In this document: piece after piece, positions 33,334 to 43,658 of the stretch
How the letters are laid out: the number at the start of each line of letters is the position of its first letter
Numbering within the stretch: position 1 is the first letter of the stretch
From: Bacteroidales bacterium
GTDB taxonomy: Bacteria; Bacteroidota; Bacteroidia; Bacteroidales; GCA-2748055
Length of the DNA stretch: 64,000 nucleotides
Direction: 5' to 3'
NCBI GenBank assembly: GCA_020636775.1
Contig: JACJXF010000009.1
Coordinates: 30,085-94,084 of the forward strand
The notes under the pieces: generated by a model
The model's database searches: none
What the model was told of the DNA's origin: nothing
What the model saw: only the letters and a program-made list of their open reading frames with translations
Position numbers and translations under genes: made by a program

Positions 33334-34311
33334 TTAATTTATATCAAAGCTTGGATCAGAATTAGCATAAAGACTAATCATCTTATCGTATTCTTCAGCT
33401 GAAAGGTCATTTGCATAATAGTTGATCGGGTTAACCGCTTTTCCGTTCACATGGACTTCATAATGGAGGTGAGGAGCTGCTGAAAGGCCTGTGCTTCCGA
33501 CTGCTCCAATTATATCTCCCCTTTTAACCCTATCGCCTCGTTTAACAAAGATTTTATCGCAATGTCCGTACAAGGTTTCATAGCCATAGCCATGATTAAC
33601 AACAATTTTATTTCCATAACCACCTGAAGTGTATCCCGCTTCCACAACAACTCCGTCGGCAGTAACAAAGATGTTTGTACCTCTTGGGCAGGTCAGGTCA
33701 ATTCCTTCATGCATTCTCCAGTAATGGAGTATAGGGTGGAAACGGAAGCCAAAGGAAGAACCGAAATGATTCAGCTCCTTAATACTTATTGGTTGAATTG
33801 CTGGTCGGGCAGCCAGTCGCTTTTCTTTGGTGACAGCCATCTCAACAACTTCATCATAGGATTTGGATTGCACAACAAGCTTTTTCGCAAGTCTGTCCAG
33901 TGAATTATCAATGGCATTGACCAAAGTCCGGTATTTTGAAGTAGCAAAAGCATCGGGATTTTGAGATCCTCCAAAGCCGGCGTTTCTAAGGGAAGACTGG
34001 AGAGGATCTACCTCAAAATAGGTTCTGTAAATATGATCATCATTGTATTCGACATCAGACAGTACTTCCTCGAACTTTGATAGTTCGTTGCTCATAACCC
34101 GCAGCTTCAGTATTGTCTGGGTCTGTTCCTGGCTTAGCCGGCTGATTTTTGGGGATTCGAAGAAATCATAACCGTAGAATAAAATAGCAAGGCTGAAGCC
34201 CAGGGTAAGCAGGAAAAAAGGCAATACTCTTAATACACGTTCGCGAAATGTGTATTTCACCTTCTCATAAAGGAGAGTACTTGAATTAAATCTGTATTTT
34301 CCTGAAGCCAT
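33334..34311 (-). CDS. M23 peptidase, membrane-anchored (third of three)
   Basis: 325 residues: a basic N-terminus, one membrane helix (about 25-50), a coiled periplasmic stalk, then a LytM/M23 domain (about 195-310). Zinc-ligand blocks are intact: M-H-E-G-I-D-L, Y-G-H-C-D and H-L-H-Y-E-V. The family cuts peptide cross-links in peptidoglycan; many members with stalks act on division or growth sites. It is the downstream member of a tandem trio of similar architecture and the most like the first copy in its stalk (Y-G-G/F-G-G-S-Q-N/S-E-T-P motif). Gap to the upstream gene is 27 bp. Confidence 0.9.
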   Translation of the reverse strand: MASGKYRFNSSTLLYEKVKYTFRERVLRVLPFFLLTLGFSLAILFYGYDFFESPKISRLSQEQTQTILKLRVMSNELSKFEEVLSDVEYNDDHIYRTYFEVDPLQSSLRNAGFGGSQNPDAFATSKYRTLVNAIDNSLDRLAKKLVVQSKSYDEVVEMAVTKEKRLAARPAIQPISIKELNHFGSSFGFRFHPILHYWRMHEGIDLTCPRGTNIFVTADGVVVEAGYTSGGYGNKIVVNHGYGYETLYGHCDKIFVKRGDRVKRGDIIGAVGSTGLSAAPHLHYEVHVNGKAVNPINYYANDLSAEEYDKMISLYANSDPSFDIN

Positions 34312-34338
34312 GTGGTTAAAAATACAAAAAATTATAGA

Positions 34339-35307
34339 TCAGTCAAATGACTGACCGGATTTTATGCTCAACAAGATCATTTTGTCGTAATTTTCAGGAG
34401 ACAGTTCGAGGAAAAAATAATTTACCGGATTAACAGGATTCCCATTCAGCGAAACCTCATAATGAAGATGTGGCGCCACTGAAAGCCCCGTATTTCCGAC
34501 CCATCCGATAACATCTCCGCGTTTTACCTTATTCCCTGTCCGCACCTTGGTAGCATCCAGATGCATATATGATGTCTTGTAACCTGATCCGTGGTCGAGT
34601 ACAATGGTATTCCCATTTCCCCGCTTACTCATCTCAACGAGCTCAACAGTTCCATCTCCGGTCGCAAAAACCTCTGTACCAGTCGGTGCGGTAAAATCCA
34701 TCCCAGGATGCATCTTTTTAATTTTGTAAATCGGATGTATCCTGTATCCGAAACCCGATGCTGTGCGGGTCAGGTCCTTATTCCGTATAGGCTGAATAGC
34801 CGGTAATGAAGTCAGAAGTTCTGATTTTTCACCAGAATAGCTCATGAGATGACGGTACTCCTGTTCCTGAAGGGAAATATTTTCATGAATGTTTTCGAGC
34901 TCCTTATGAGAAAGGCTGACCAGTTCATTATTTGTCATGGAAAGATATTGAAACAGTTCATTTAACTCTTCATTCTCATCCAGTCCCTTTCGAAAAACTG
35001 GTTCAGTTTCAAATATAGTACGGTAGAGATTTTCATCAATGGAACGAACCTCTTTAAGAACTGTATCAACCCGGTTGTATTTTTTCGACAAAAATTGATA
35101 ATCCTGTAAAAGGGCTTCGTTTTCCTGTCGGGCCTGACTTTCCCTTGGGGTATCAAAAAAAATCGCATACAATATATTGAACATAATGGCCAGCACCAGA
35201 CTTCCGGCTATCCATGAAAAGGACTTGAAAAGTCGGGAACGTAGATTATGATTTAGTTTGAGATATTTTAGATTCTCGGGATCGTATTTAAAATGAACCC
35301 TGGGCAT
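34339..35307 (-). CDS. M23 peptidase, membrane-anchored (second of three)
   Basis: 322 residues from ATG 35307 (a TTG two codons upstream is in frame). The N-terminal membrane helix (about 30-50), coiled stalk and C-terminal M23 domain follow the same plan as its neighbours. Zinc-binding blocks M-H-P-G-M-D-F, Y-M-H-L-D and H-L-H-Y-E-V are present, so it should be active. Divergent stalk sequence suggests a different partner or position than the first and third copies. It lies 56 bp after the first gene. Confidence 0.9.
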   Translation of the reverse strand: MPRVHFKYDPENLKYLKLNHNLRSRLFKSFSWIAGSLVLAIMFNILYAIFFDTPRESQARQENEALLQDYQFLSKKYNRVDTVLKEVRSIDENLYRTIFETEPVFRKGLDENEELNELFQYLSMTNNELVSLSHKELENIHENISLQEQEYRHLMSYSGEKSELLTSLPAIQPIRNKDLTRTASGFGYRIHPIYKIKKMHPGMDFTAPTGTEVFATGDGTVELVEMSKRGNGNTIVLDHGSGYKTSYMHLDATKVRTGNKVKRGDVIGWVGNTGLSVAPHLHYEVSLNGNPVNPVNYFFLELSPENYDKMILLSIKSGQSFD

Positions 35308-35363
35308 AAGCAAAATTTTTGCCGCAATGTAGTAAAAAATACGATTTGGTAAAACCTAGGCTA

Positions 35364-36320
35364 TTATTTTAAGGCCTGACAAGTAATGGAACTATATTCT
35401 GAAGAATCCAGATTTTCATAATAAAACAAAAGAGGATTCATAGTTTGATTGTTGTAAACAACCTCATAATGGAGATGAGGACCAGTGGAACGACCTGAAC
35501 TTCCGAGCAGTCCAACGCATTCTCCCCGGCGAATAGCCTGACCCTTTTTAACATTTATCTGCTGCAGATGGGCATACCGTGTAACATAGCCGAAACCATG
35601 ATCTATAACAACTTCTCTTCCATATCCGTTTTTAGAGTCCTCTGCTGATATAACAATCCCATCCCCTGTCGAATAAATATTAAGTCCAATTTCACCAGCA
35701 AGATCAAGTCCTGCATGCATTTTTCTCCTTCCTGTAAAAGGATCCCACCTGAAGCCGTAGGTGGAGGTAATTCTGAAAGATTCTGCGGGCGAAATAGGTT
35801 GAATGGAGGGTTTTGAAGCAATTAGCTTCTGACTTGTCTGAGCTTTGAGAAACAGGTCATTAAGGTATCCATTCTGCACCCTTGCCTTGACCGACAACTT
35901 ATCCAGTTCAAGAGCAGTATTGTTTACCATTTCATTATTCCCGTTACTTGCGAGTTCAGCGTAAGGTGTTTCAGAACCCCCGTAACCAGCCTCTCTTACA
36001 GAACTTGGAAGGGGAGGAAGATCGAAAACGGAACGGTACATCTTATCATCTCTTTTCTGTACTTCCGATAAAAGCATTTCAGCTTTAGCTATCTTTGAAT
36101 TTAGTGCCGAATATTCAGTTTTGAGCCTGGAGTTTTCAGAATTGAAATAGCTCATTTTAGGGGAATCATAGATATGATCAATCAAAATCCTTACACCAAA
36201 AGAAATTACTACAATTACAGACAGATAAAGCGATATATTCCTGATTCTCCTTTGAATCGTCGGATTATATCTCTCAAATCTAAGTGTCTCTGTACTAAAA
36301 TAATATTTCGGTCTGGACAT
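35364..36320 (-). CDS. M23 peptidase, membrane-anchored (first of three)
   Basis: 318 residues with an N-terminal membrane helix (about 28-48), coiled stalk (about 55-150) and M23 domain (about 185-305): M-H-A-G-L-D-L, Y-A-H-L-Q and H-L-H-Y-E-V. Peptidoglycan endopeptidase family. It is the first gene of the trio and stands divergent to alaS; a TTTG-N20-TACATTTG promoter (36365-36396) is upstream. Confidence 0.9.
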   Translation of the reverse strand: MSRPKYYFSTETLRFERYNPTIQRRIRNISLYLSVIVVISFGVRILIDHIYDSPKMSYFNSENSRLKTEYSALNSKIAKAEMLLSEVQKRDDKMYRSVFDLPPLPSSVREAGYGGSETPYAELASNGNNEMVNNTALELDKLSVKARVQNGYLNDLFLKAQTSQKLIASKPSIQPISPAESFRITSTYGFRWDPFTGRRKMHAGLDLAGEIGLNIYSTGDGIVISAEDSKNGYGREVVIDHGFGYVTRYAHLQQINVKKGQAIRRGECVGLLGSSGRSTGPHLHYEVVYNNQTMNPLLFYYENLDSSEYSSITCQALK

Positions 36321-36364
36321 ACCTGAAAATCAATGAATAATGGAATTTTCGCAAAAGTCGCGTT

Positions 36365-36396
36365 CAAATGTAATTTAAAAAAATTAATTTTACAAA
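36365..36396 (-). promoter_or_regulatory. Promoter of the M23 trio
   Basis: On the minus strand TTTG (36393-36396), 20 nt, TACATTTG (36365-36372), one base off the ideal N19 spacing of the Bacteroides consensus. Transcription would begin near 36358, giving a ~38-nt leader. Confidence 0.6.
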
Positions 36397-36483
36397 CTCG
36401 ATTTTTATTGCTGGTTCGGCGTGTACTGTAATTACAATTAAAATGTTTCACCAGATTGCTATTAATTTTTGATATAAATAAAA

Positions 36484-39102
36484 ATGACATCTAAAGAGCT
36501 CAGGTCGCAATTCCTTGCATTCTTTGCAGAAAAAAATCATAAGATTGTTCCGTCTGCCTCAATGGTTGTGAAAAATGATCCCAGTCTTATGTTCACGAAT
36601 GCAGGAATGAACCAGTTTAAGGATATCTTTCTGGGCAATGTATCTGCCAAAGACCTGAGAGTGGCTAACTCCCAGAAATGTCTGAGAGTTTCTGGTAAAC
36701 ATAATGATCTGGAAGAGGTGGGTCACGATACCTATCACCATACCATGTTTGAGATGCTGGGAAACTGGTCCTTTGGCGATTATTTTAAAAAGGAAGCTAT
36801 TGAATGGGCCTGGGAGTTTCTTACCAAAACCGCACGCATACCTGAAGATCAGCTCTATGTTACCATCTTTGAAGGAAGTAAGGAAGAAGGTATCAGTATG
36901 GACAATGAAGCGAAGGAATACTGGAGCAAACTAATTCCCTCCGACAGAATCATTCTGGGTTCCAAAAAAGATAATTTCTGGGAAATGGGTGAAACGGGTC
37001 CATGTGGTCCCTGCTCAGAAATCCATTGTGACATTCGAGATGAAGCGGACAGAAAAAAAATACCGGGCGCTGAACTTGTTAATAAGGGAAATCCTCTGGT
37101 TATTGAAATCTGGAACCTGGTCTTCATTCAATATAACCGGAAAACAAATGGTTCTCTGGAAAGCCTCCCTCAGCAGCATGTGGATACGGGAATGGGATTT
37201 GAGCGTCTTTGCATGGTGGTTCAGGGAAAAAAATCGAACTACGATACCGATGTTTTTCAGGATATCATTTCCAAAATTGCTGAATTATCAGGCATCCCAT
37301 ATGGAAAAAATCCTGAAAGCGACATAGCCATGAGAGTGATGGCCGACCATCTGCGTGCGATTGCCTTTTCCATTGCCGATGGTCAGCTTCCCTCCAATGC
37401 AAAAGCAGGATACGTTATACGGCGGATTCTTCGCAGGGCCGTGCGACATTCCTATACTTTCCTCAATTTATCGGATCCCTTTCTTTACAAACTGATACCG
37501 GTACTGGTACATTCAATGGGAGAAAATTACCCTGAGCTTTCAAAACAGGAGGAGCTCATTACAAAAGTTATCAGGGAGGAAGAGCAGTCATTCCTCCGGA
37601 CTCTGGAAACCGGCATAAAACTCCTCGACCAGCTTTCTGAAAAAGCCAAAGAAAGCGGAAACAGCAGTATTAGCGGGAAAGATGCATTCACTCTGTACGA
37701 TACTTACGGTTTTCCTCTAGATCTGACACAGCTGATTCTAAGAGAAAAAAACCTTACAGCCGATACAGATGGCTTTGAAAAGGAAATGCAGGAACAGAAA
37801 AACCGTTCAAGATCAGACGCCGCAAAAGAAACCGGCGACTGGATTGTTCTGGATAACACAGAAGACAACCAGTTTATCGGATATGATACGCTGGAAGCTG
37901 AGGTTAAGATTACAAGGTACAGGCAAATAAAAACAAAGGGAAAAGAGCTTTACCAGCTCGTACTTGATAAAACCCCTTTTTATGCCGAGAGTGGCGGACA
38001 GGTCGGGGATACCGGTTATTTGTCCAGGGGGGAAGATAAAATTTATATTCAGGATACAGTTAAGGAAAATAACCTGATAATTCATATCAGCAGCACATTC
38101 CCAACGAATACCTCAGGGGCCTTTAAAGCAGTTGTTAACAGGAGTCCGCGTTCAGACACAGCTGCAAATCACAGTGCAACCCACCTCCTGCATTTTGCTC
38201 TGAGAGAAGTTTTGGGTAGTCATGTGGAGCAAAAGGGTTCATTGGTAAACCCTGATTACCTGCGTTTTGATTTCAGTCATTTTCAGAAAGTGAGCGATGA
38301 AGAAATCAGGAAAATTGAAATCAGGGTAAATGAATTAATCCGAAAAAATATTCCCCTTGATGAACAACGCAATATCCCTTTGAAAAAAGCTGCTGACATG
38401 GGTGCAATGGCTCTGTTCGGAGAGAAATACGGGGAAAGCGTAAGGGTTATTAAATTTGGCGAATCCATTGAGCTTTGCGGAGGAACTCACGTCTCTTCAA
38501 CAGGAAACATAGGCTTTTTTAAAATATTCAGAGAAAGTGCCATTGCTGCCGGAATCAGAAGAATTGAAGCAATAACAGGAGCGAAGGCTCAGGACTATAT
38601 TTTTGAACTTACCGATCAGCTCAAAAAGATTGCTGAAATTACCGGTACCACGGGTGAGCTTATTCCTTCCATTGAAAAACTTGTAACGGAGAATCTCAGC
38701 TTACAAAAGCAACTTGAGAATTTATCTCAACAGAAATTATCCTCTCTGAGAGCAGAGCTCAGTAATAAAATTGAAGAAATCAGGGGGATACGGTTTCTGG
38801 CTGTTAAGGTTGAACTTGACAAAGCCAGTCTGCTTCGGGACCTCGCATTCCAGCTCAAGGGTGATCTGGATAATCTTTTTATGGTACTTGGAGCTGAGAT
38901 CGACGGAAAAGCCAATCTGGCAGTAATCCTTTCCAACCAGCTGGTGCAATCAAAATCACTGAATGCATCACTGATTATTCGTGAGATATCAAAAGAAATT
39001 GAAGGCGGCGGCGGAGGCCAGCCATTTTTCGCCACTGCCGGCGGCAAAAATCCCGGGGGGATAGATAAAGCCCTTGAAAAAGCAAGAACTTTTATCCCCT
39101 GA
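36484..39102 (+). CDS. alaS: Alanine--tRNA ligase
   Basis: 872 residues, normal length. Charges tRNA-Ala and edits mischarged Ser/Gly. N-terminal aminoacylation domain (F-T-N-A-G-M-N-Q-F-K-D, H-T-M-F-E-M-L-G-N-W-S-F-G-D-Y-F-K), middle helical domain (A-D-H-L-R-A-I-A-F-S-I-A-D-G), editing domain with zinc ligands H-x-x-x-H in N-H-S-A-T-H-L-L-H and C-G-G-T-H, then a C-terminal coiled coil and oligomerisation domain ending G-G-G-G-G-Q-P-F-F-A. The stop is 3 bp from the convergent ChaN-like gene. Complete. Confidence 0.98.
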   Translation: MTSKELRSQFLAFFAEKNHKIVPSASMVVKNDPSLMFTNAGMNQFKDIFLGNVSAKDLRVANSQKCLRVSGKHNDLEEVGHDTYHHTMFEMLGNWSFGDYFKKEAIEWAWEFLTKTARIPEDQLYVTIFEGSKEEGISMDNEAKEYWSKLIPSDRIILGSKKDNFWEMGETGPCGPCSEIHCDIRDEADRKKIPGAELVNKGNPLVIEIWNLVFIQYNRKTNGSLESLPQQHVDTGMGFERLCMVVQGKKSNYDTDVFQDIISKIAELSGIPYGKNPESDIAMRVMADHLRAIAFSIADGQLPSNAKAGYVIRRILRRAVRHSYTFLNLSDPFLYKLIPVLVHSMGENYPELSKQEELITKVIREEEQSFLRTLETGIKLLDQLSEKAKESGNSSISGKDAFTLYDTYGFPLDLTQLILREKNLTADTDGFEKEMQEQKNRSRSDAAKETGDWIVLDNTEDNQFIGYDTLEAEVKITRYRQIKTKGKELYQLVLDKTPFYAESGGQVGDTGYLSRGEDKIYIQDTVKENNLIIHISSTFPTNTSGAFKAVVNRSPRSDTAANHSATHLLHFALREVLGSHVEQKGSLVNPDYLRFDFSHFQKVSDEEIRKIEIRVNELIRKNIPLDEQRNIPLKKAADMGAMALFGEKYGESVRVIKFGESIELCGGTHVSSTGNIGFFKIFRESAIAAGIRRIEAITGAKAQDYIFELTDQLKKIAEITGTTGELIPSIEKLVTENLSLQKQLENLSQQKLSSLRAELSNKIEEIRGIRFLAVKVELDKASLLRDLAFQLKGDLDNLFMVLGAEIDGKANLAVILSNQLVQSKSLNASLIIREISKEIEGGGGGQPFFATAGGKNPGGIDKALEKARTFIP

Positions 39103-39105
39103 AAT

Positions 39106-39978
39106 CTAGTAAGTCTTGGTCATTGAAGTAGGCACAACAATGATATAACTGGCCTTTCCGAGGTTTTCCTTATCAGGTTTACTTATATCGTCCTGCTCAA
39201 CAGAGGTTATAGTTTTAATACGCAATTCCGGATCTGCCTGCTTAAGATGCCATACTATTCCCTGGAAATTATCGGAATGATAGGATCCGTTTACATGATA
39301 GAAAAGTCCGTTATCAATTTTATTCTGCATAATAAAATAGGCCATGGTAGCATCCTTTATTGCCTGTGCTTTTGGATACTTCTCGTCAATTTTCATTTCA
39401 GGATGACCTACTCCCATTTTAAGCATATCCTGATAACATGGCACATTAATATCGAATAAAATTGGCAAAGGGGCAATCCACGCCTTTTCTTCCGCTGGCA
39501 AAGTATCGAGTGAAGCAAAATCCCCTTTAAAAACCATACTGGCGTATCTCCTGGGAACGTTAGTGGCAACAAATTTCAAATTGTGCTCTTTGGCAAAATC
39601 AACCAGAGGCTTGTAATCGGTCTTATAATTTTTCCATAAGCGGGCATCTTCCCCAAATTTTTTATCATCAATATCTCCCTTAAGATATGCATCAAGCGCA
39701 GCCTGATTGTCGGATTCAAACATCTCCGCCCCTAATACCATAGAATTTCCGCGGGTCTTATAAAGATCTGTTAAAAGTTCATATTCCAGCCAGTGAGAAA
39801 TCGGATTATCATGAAGCTCACCGAAAAAAACCATATCAGAATTCTGCAGATCTTTAACTGCTTTTTCCCACTTAACCTCTTTACCCGTTGAAGTAAATAA
39901 TTTGTATGCAGGCTTGTCCTGGGCATTAAGTCCGTAAATAAAAAAGAAACTGAGTAGAAGAATAAATGAGGTTTTCAT
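39106..39978 (-). CDS. ChaN-like (haem-binding, DUF399-type) secreted protein
   Basis: 290 residues; signal peptide 1-19 (ends L-N-A-Q). ChaN/DUF399 signatures: F-F-G-E-L-H-D-N-P-I-S-H, V-L-G-A-E-M-F-E-S-D-N-Q, K-Y-P-K-A-Q-A-I-K-D-A-T-M-A, F-Y-H-V-N-G-S-Y-H-S-D. Related proteins bind haem in a dimer and are linked to iron uptake, but haem uptake genes are not seen nearby and the activity is unproven. Confidence 0.85.
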   Translation of the reverse strand: MKTSFILLLSFFFIYGLNAQDKPAYKLFTSTGKEVKWEKAVKDLQNSDMVFFGELHDNPISHWLEYELLTDLYKTRGNSMVLGAEMFESDNQAALDAYLKGDIDDKKFGEDARLWKNYKTDYKPLVDFAKEHNLKFVATNVPRRYASMVFKGDFASLDTLPAEEKAWIAPLPILFDINVPCYQDMLKMGVGHPEMKIDEKYPKAQAIKDATMAYFIMQNKIDNGLFYHVNGSYHSDNFQGIVWHLKQADPELRIKTITSVEQDDISKPDKENLGKASYIIVVPTSMTKTY

Positions 39979-40290
39979 ATGAATTTTGCTTTGAATTTTA
40001 ATTAGATATTTAAACCGTAAATCTAATATAATTGACTGGTTTACAAAAATGACAAATCATCTTTTCATTTATCTTGTCGGGGAAATATTAGTTTTTTGAA
40101 GGATTGAAGGAACGAAAAAAGAGCCTGCATTTTTGATTCGAAAAATTCAGGAACTTTTAATTTATCCATATATCATTGTATTTCTGATATTTAAAACGAA
40201 TTACAATCTCTTCTACAGAGACTGAAAAAATAATTATTCGATTTCTTGTATTGAAATATTCTTATATTTGGTCAACTAAAACTACTATCA
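39979..40290. other. Divergent intergenic region, chaN-like / fadD-like
   Basis: 311 AT-rich bases. A TATATTTG -7 element at 40263-40270 sits 20 bp before the acyl-CoA synthetase ATG, with only a weak -33 (T-rich run near 40242). Nothing else was found. Confidence 0.55.
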
Positions 40291-42081
40291 ATGGAAGTAA
40301 CAAGAACCTTTGATCTCCTCGATCGCTATCGTGAATTATACCTTCAGAAAACAGATGCCCTGGCCAGCAAGGAAGGTGGTAAATGGGTACTGTGGTCAAC
40401 AAAAGATTATACAGAACAGTCTGATCTGATGTCCTATGGCCTCCTGGCTCTCGGCCTGAAAAAGGGCGACATGGTGGCGACCATCTCGAATAACCGTCCC
40501 GAATGGAATATTATTGATATGGGTCTTGCCCAGGCCGGAATTATTCATGTCCCGATTTATCCCACCATCAGCAAAGAGGATTATGATTATATTCTGAATC
40601 ATGCTCAGCCAAAACTTGTAATAGTTTCCGATAAGCAGCTTTATAATAAAATAAAACCTATTGTTGAGGGCGCCCCTTCCATAAAAACTATTTATACCAT
40701 TGATGCTGTTGAAGGCGCAAACAACTGGAAAGAAATCATAAATCTTGGTAAAGAGAAGGAAGAAAAATTCTGTAAAGAACTGATTGCCATTAAGGATTCC
40801 ATCAAACCGGACGATATGGTAACTGTTATTTATACTTCCGGCACTACCGGCTTTCCTAAAGGTGTTATGCTTTCACATAATAACCTGGTTACCAATTTTA
40901 TCAGTACCACTAAAGTTCATCCACTTAACCATAATCACCGCGTTTTAAGTTTTTTACCGATTAGCCATGTGTACGAAAGAATGGTTAATTATCACTTTCA
41001 GTATAAGGGACTTAGCATGTATTATGCGGAAAACATGGGAACCATCGTGCAAGATCTGAAGGATGTGAAACCCCATGTATTTAACTCGGTACCACGACTT
41101 CTGGAAAGGGTTTACGACAGGATTATTGGCAAGGGAAAAGACCTGCCCTATATTAAGAAGCAATTGTTTTTCTGGGCGGTGAATCTGGGAATGAAGTTTG
41201 ATCCCATGGGAAATGGTCCATGGTACAATCTCAGGCTAAAAATCGCCAGAAAACTTATTTTTTCCAAGTGGAATGAAGCCTTGGGAGGGAATGTTCAGAT
41301 TATTGTTTCGGGAGGTGCTGCCCTGCAGGCCAGACTTGCCTGTATTTTCTGGGCAGCCGACATGAAGGTTCTGGAAGGATACGGACTTACTGAAACTTCA
41401 CCGGTGATCTGCGTAAACAACCTCACAACAATGGAGGTTAAATTTGGAACCGTAGGACCGGTTATAGAAAATGTGGAGGTTAAGATCGCTGAAGATGGAG
41501 AAATTCTCTGCAAGGGTCCCAACGTGATGCTTGGATATTATAAGGCTCCAGACCTTACTGCTGAGGTAATTGATAAGGATGGATGGTTCCACACCGGAGA
41601 TATCGGAGTTTTTGTCGACGGGAAGTACCTTAAGATAACCGACAGGAAAAAGGAAATCTTCAAGTTGTCGAGTGGAAAATACATTGCGCCGCAGGTAATT
41701 GAAAATAAGCTGAAAGAATCTTTCTTTATCGAGAATCTTATGGTGATCGGAGAAAATGAGAAATTTGCCAGTGCCCTGATTTCTCCTAACTATGAGTTTC
41801 TGCATAACTGGGCGGGAGTTCATGGTATTAAGTTTCGTGATAATCAGGAGTTAATTTCAAATCCCCAAACTATTGCAAGGATTCAAAAAGAGGTTAACGA
41901 AATGAATAAAAACCTGGGGCAGACTGAACACATCAAACGCTTCCGACTGGTGGCTGAAGAGTGGACCCCAGCTACAGGTGAAATGTCGCCAACTCTCAAA
42001 CTGAAGAGAAAGGTAATTGCCGAGAAATACAAGGCTCAGATTGAGGAAATTTATTCGGTGGATAAGGGTGGAGTGGATTAG
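40291..42081 (+). CDS. AMP-dependent long-chain fatty acid--CoA ligase
   Basis: 596 residues. Adenylate-forming fold: P-loop Y-T-S-G-T-T-G-F-P-K-G-V, the G-Y-G-L-T-E-T-S-P motif (A5), L-K-I-T-D-R-K-K-E-I-F-K-L-S-S-G-K-Y (hinge and A8), and the K near the end in L-K-L-K-R-K. It activates long-chain fatty acids with ATP and CoA. No membrane or signal sequence. Isolated from other beta-oxidation genes. The convergent symporter gene ends 34 bp away. Confidence 0.93.
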   Translation: MEVTRTFDLLDRYRELYLQKTDALASKEGGKWVLWSTKDYTEQSDLMSYGLLALGLKKGDMVATISNNRPEWNIIDMGLAQAGIIHVPIYPTISKEDYDYILNHAQPKLVIVSDKQLYNKIKPIVEGAPSIKTIYTIDAVEGANNWKEIINLGKEKEEKFCKELIAIKDSIKPDDMVTVIYTSGTTGFPKGVMLSHNNLVTNFISTTKVHPLNHNHRVLSFLPISHVYERMVNYHFQYKGLSMYYAENMGTIVQDLKDVKPHVFNSVPRLLERVYDRIIGKGKDLPYIKKQLFFWAVNLGMKFDPMGNGPWYNLRLKIARKLIFSKWNEALGGNVQIIVSGGAALQARLACIFWAADMKVLEGYGLTETSPVICVNNLTTMEVKFGTVGPVIENVEVKIAEDGEILCKGPNVMLGYYKAPDLTAEVIDKDGWFHTGDIGVFVDGKYLKITDRKKEIFKLSSGKYIAPQVIENKLKESFFIENLMVIGENEKFASALISPNYEFLHNWAGVHGIKFRDNQELISNPQTIARIQKEVNEMNKNLGQTEHIKRFRLVAEEWTPATGEMSPTLKLKRKVIAEKYKAQIEEIYSVDKGGVD

Positions 42082-42115
42082 ATCATTTGCATATCACTGA
42101 GCCGGAAGACCCGGG

Positions 42116-43576
42116 TCAGGCAACTTTCTTTCCCATTCCAATACTCAGGATGGACAGACCGATAAAGGTGAAAAGGCCGTTTACCACCAATAGCTCAAAT
42201 CCGAATTTATATCCCCATAAAAGCTGCTTTGAGTAATAATTTAACAGCAGGCATGCCAGTGGTGAAAGGACAGCAATGAGGGGGACAAAACGATCCCTTA
42301 CATTTCTTTTTGTAAAAAGCCCGAAAGAATAAAGGCCAAGAAGGGGACCATAAGTATAGCCCGCAATGGTGAAAATCGCCTTTATAACATTTTGATCATT
42401 TATTACTTTGAAAAGCAGTATCATCAACCCCAGCACAAATGTAAAGGCAATATGTACATAATTCCGGGTCTGCTTAAGCTTTAATTCTCCTTTTTTAGGG
42501 GCATCCAGAATATCAATGGTAAAGGAAGTAGTAAGCGAAGTAAGGGCTGAATCAGCACTGGAATAGGTTGCGGATACTAGTCCGATAATAAAGAAAAAAG
42601 CAACCGATACTGAGAGGTAGCCTCCGGTGGCAATCAGGGGAAACAAATCATCGGTATTTGCCGGGATATTGATTCCTGCAAAAGCAGCATAAATAAACAG
42701 TAAGGCTCCAAGTCCTAAAAATAAAAGGTTAACAGGGATTAGGGAGAAGCTCAGCCAGTACATATTTCGCTTGGCTTCCTTTATATTACGGCAACTCAGG
42801 TTTTTTTGCATCAGATCCTGGTCAAGGCCTGTCATTACAATGGCAATAAATGCTCCGCCAATGAACTGCTTGAAAAAATGATAAGGACTATGCCAGTTAT
42901 GGAATTCGAATATCTGGCTGTACTTACTTCCTGCAATCTTCTGAATCATTCCTCCGGCAGAAAGGTCCATACTCCGGCCTATCAGTACTATTGTAACCAC
43001 CAGGGCAGTAAGCATGGCAAGGGTTTGAATGGTATCCGTCCAGATAATGGTCTTTATGCCTCCCCTGAATGTAAACAGCCAGATAAGAGCCACGGTAATT
43101 AATACGGTTATCCAGAAGGGAACGCCGGCATTTTGGAAAATGGTTATCTGAAGGACATTGGCAACCAGGAATAGCCTGAAGGAAGCACCAATGGTTCGTG
43201 AAAGCAGAAAAAAAGATGCTCCTGTTTTGTAGGATGATCGTCCGAACCGTGTTTCAAGATAGGTATAAATGGATGTGAGCTTAAGCCTGTAGTACATTGG
43301 CATCAATACATTGGCAATAACAAAATACCCAACCAGGTAGCCGAGGACCATTTGCATGTACATGAAATTACTCTCCCCTACCCATCCAGGAACAGAAATA
43401 AAGGTTACACCGGAAAGGGAAGCTCCAATCATTCCGAAAGAAACCACATACCAGGGCGACTTTCGATTGCCAATAAAAAAACCGGCATTGTCAGTATTTC
43501 TCCCTGTGAGCCAGGCAATTATAAAGAGAATTACAAAGTAAGAAAGTATTATCAGGGAGAGGGCAAGTGAGCTCAT
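42116..43576 (-). CDS. Sodium:solute symporter family transporter
   Basis: 486 residues from ATG 43576 (a TTG six codons upstream is possible). About 12-13 membrane segments; SSS-family hallmarks include an N-terminal Na+-site helix with F-I-G-N-R-K-S-P-W-Y-V-V-S-F-G-M-I-G-A-S-L-S-G-V-T-F-I, G-Y-L-V-G-Y, and a middle R-T-I-G-A-S-F-R-L-F. The transported solute is not decided; sugars, nucleosides or organic acids are all possible. It stands alone between fadD-like and recR. Confidence 0.88.
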   Translation of the reverse strand: MSSLALSLIILSYFVILFIIAWLTGRNTDNAGFFIGNRKSPWYVVSFGMIGASLSGVTFISVPGWVGESNFMYMQMVLGYLVGYFVIANVLMPMYYRLKLTSIYTYLETRFGRSSYKTGASFFLLSRTIGASFRLFLVANVLQITIFQNAGVPFWITVLITVALIWLFTFRGGIKTIIWTDTIQTLAMLTALVVTIVLIGRSMDLSAGGMIQKIAGSKYSQIFEFHNWHSPYHFFKQFIGGAFIAIVMTGLDQDLMQKNLSCRNIKEAKRNMYWLSFSLIPVNLLFLGLGALLFIYAAFAGINIPANTDDLFPLIATGGYLSVSVAFFFIIGLVSATYSSADSALTSLTTSFTIDILDAPKKGELKLKQTRNYVHIAFTFVLGLMILLFKVINDQNVIKAIFTIAGYTYGPLLGLYSFGLFTKRNVRDRFVPLIAVLSPLACLLLNYYSKQLLWGYKFGFELLVVNGLFTFIGLSILSIGMGKKVA

Positions 43577-43658
43577 AGGAGATATTTGTTGCAAGAATAA
43601 GAAAAAAAATTGCGAATGCCCGAGCTTGAAGCTATTTTTACAACGAACTAATACTTAC

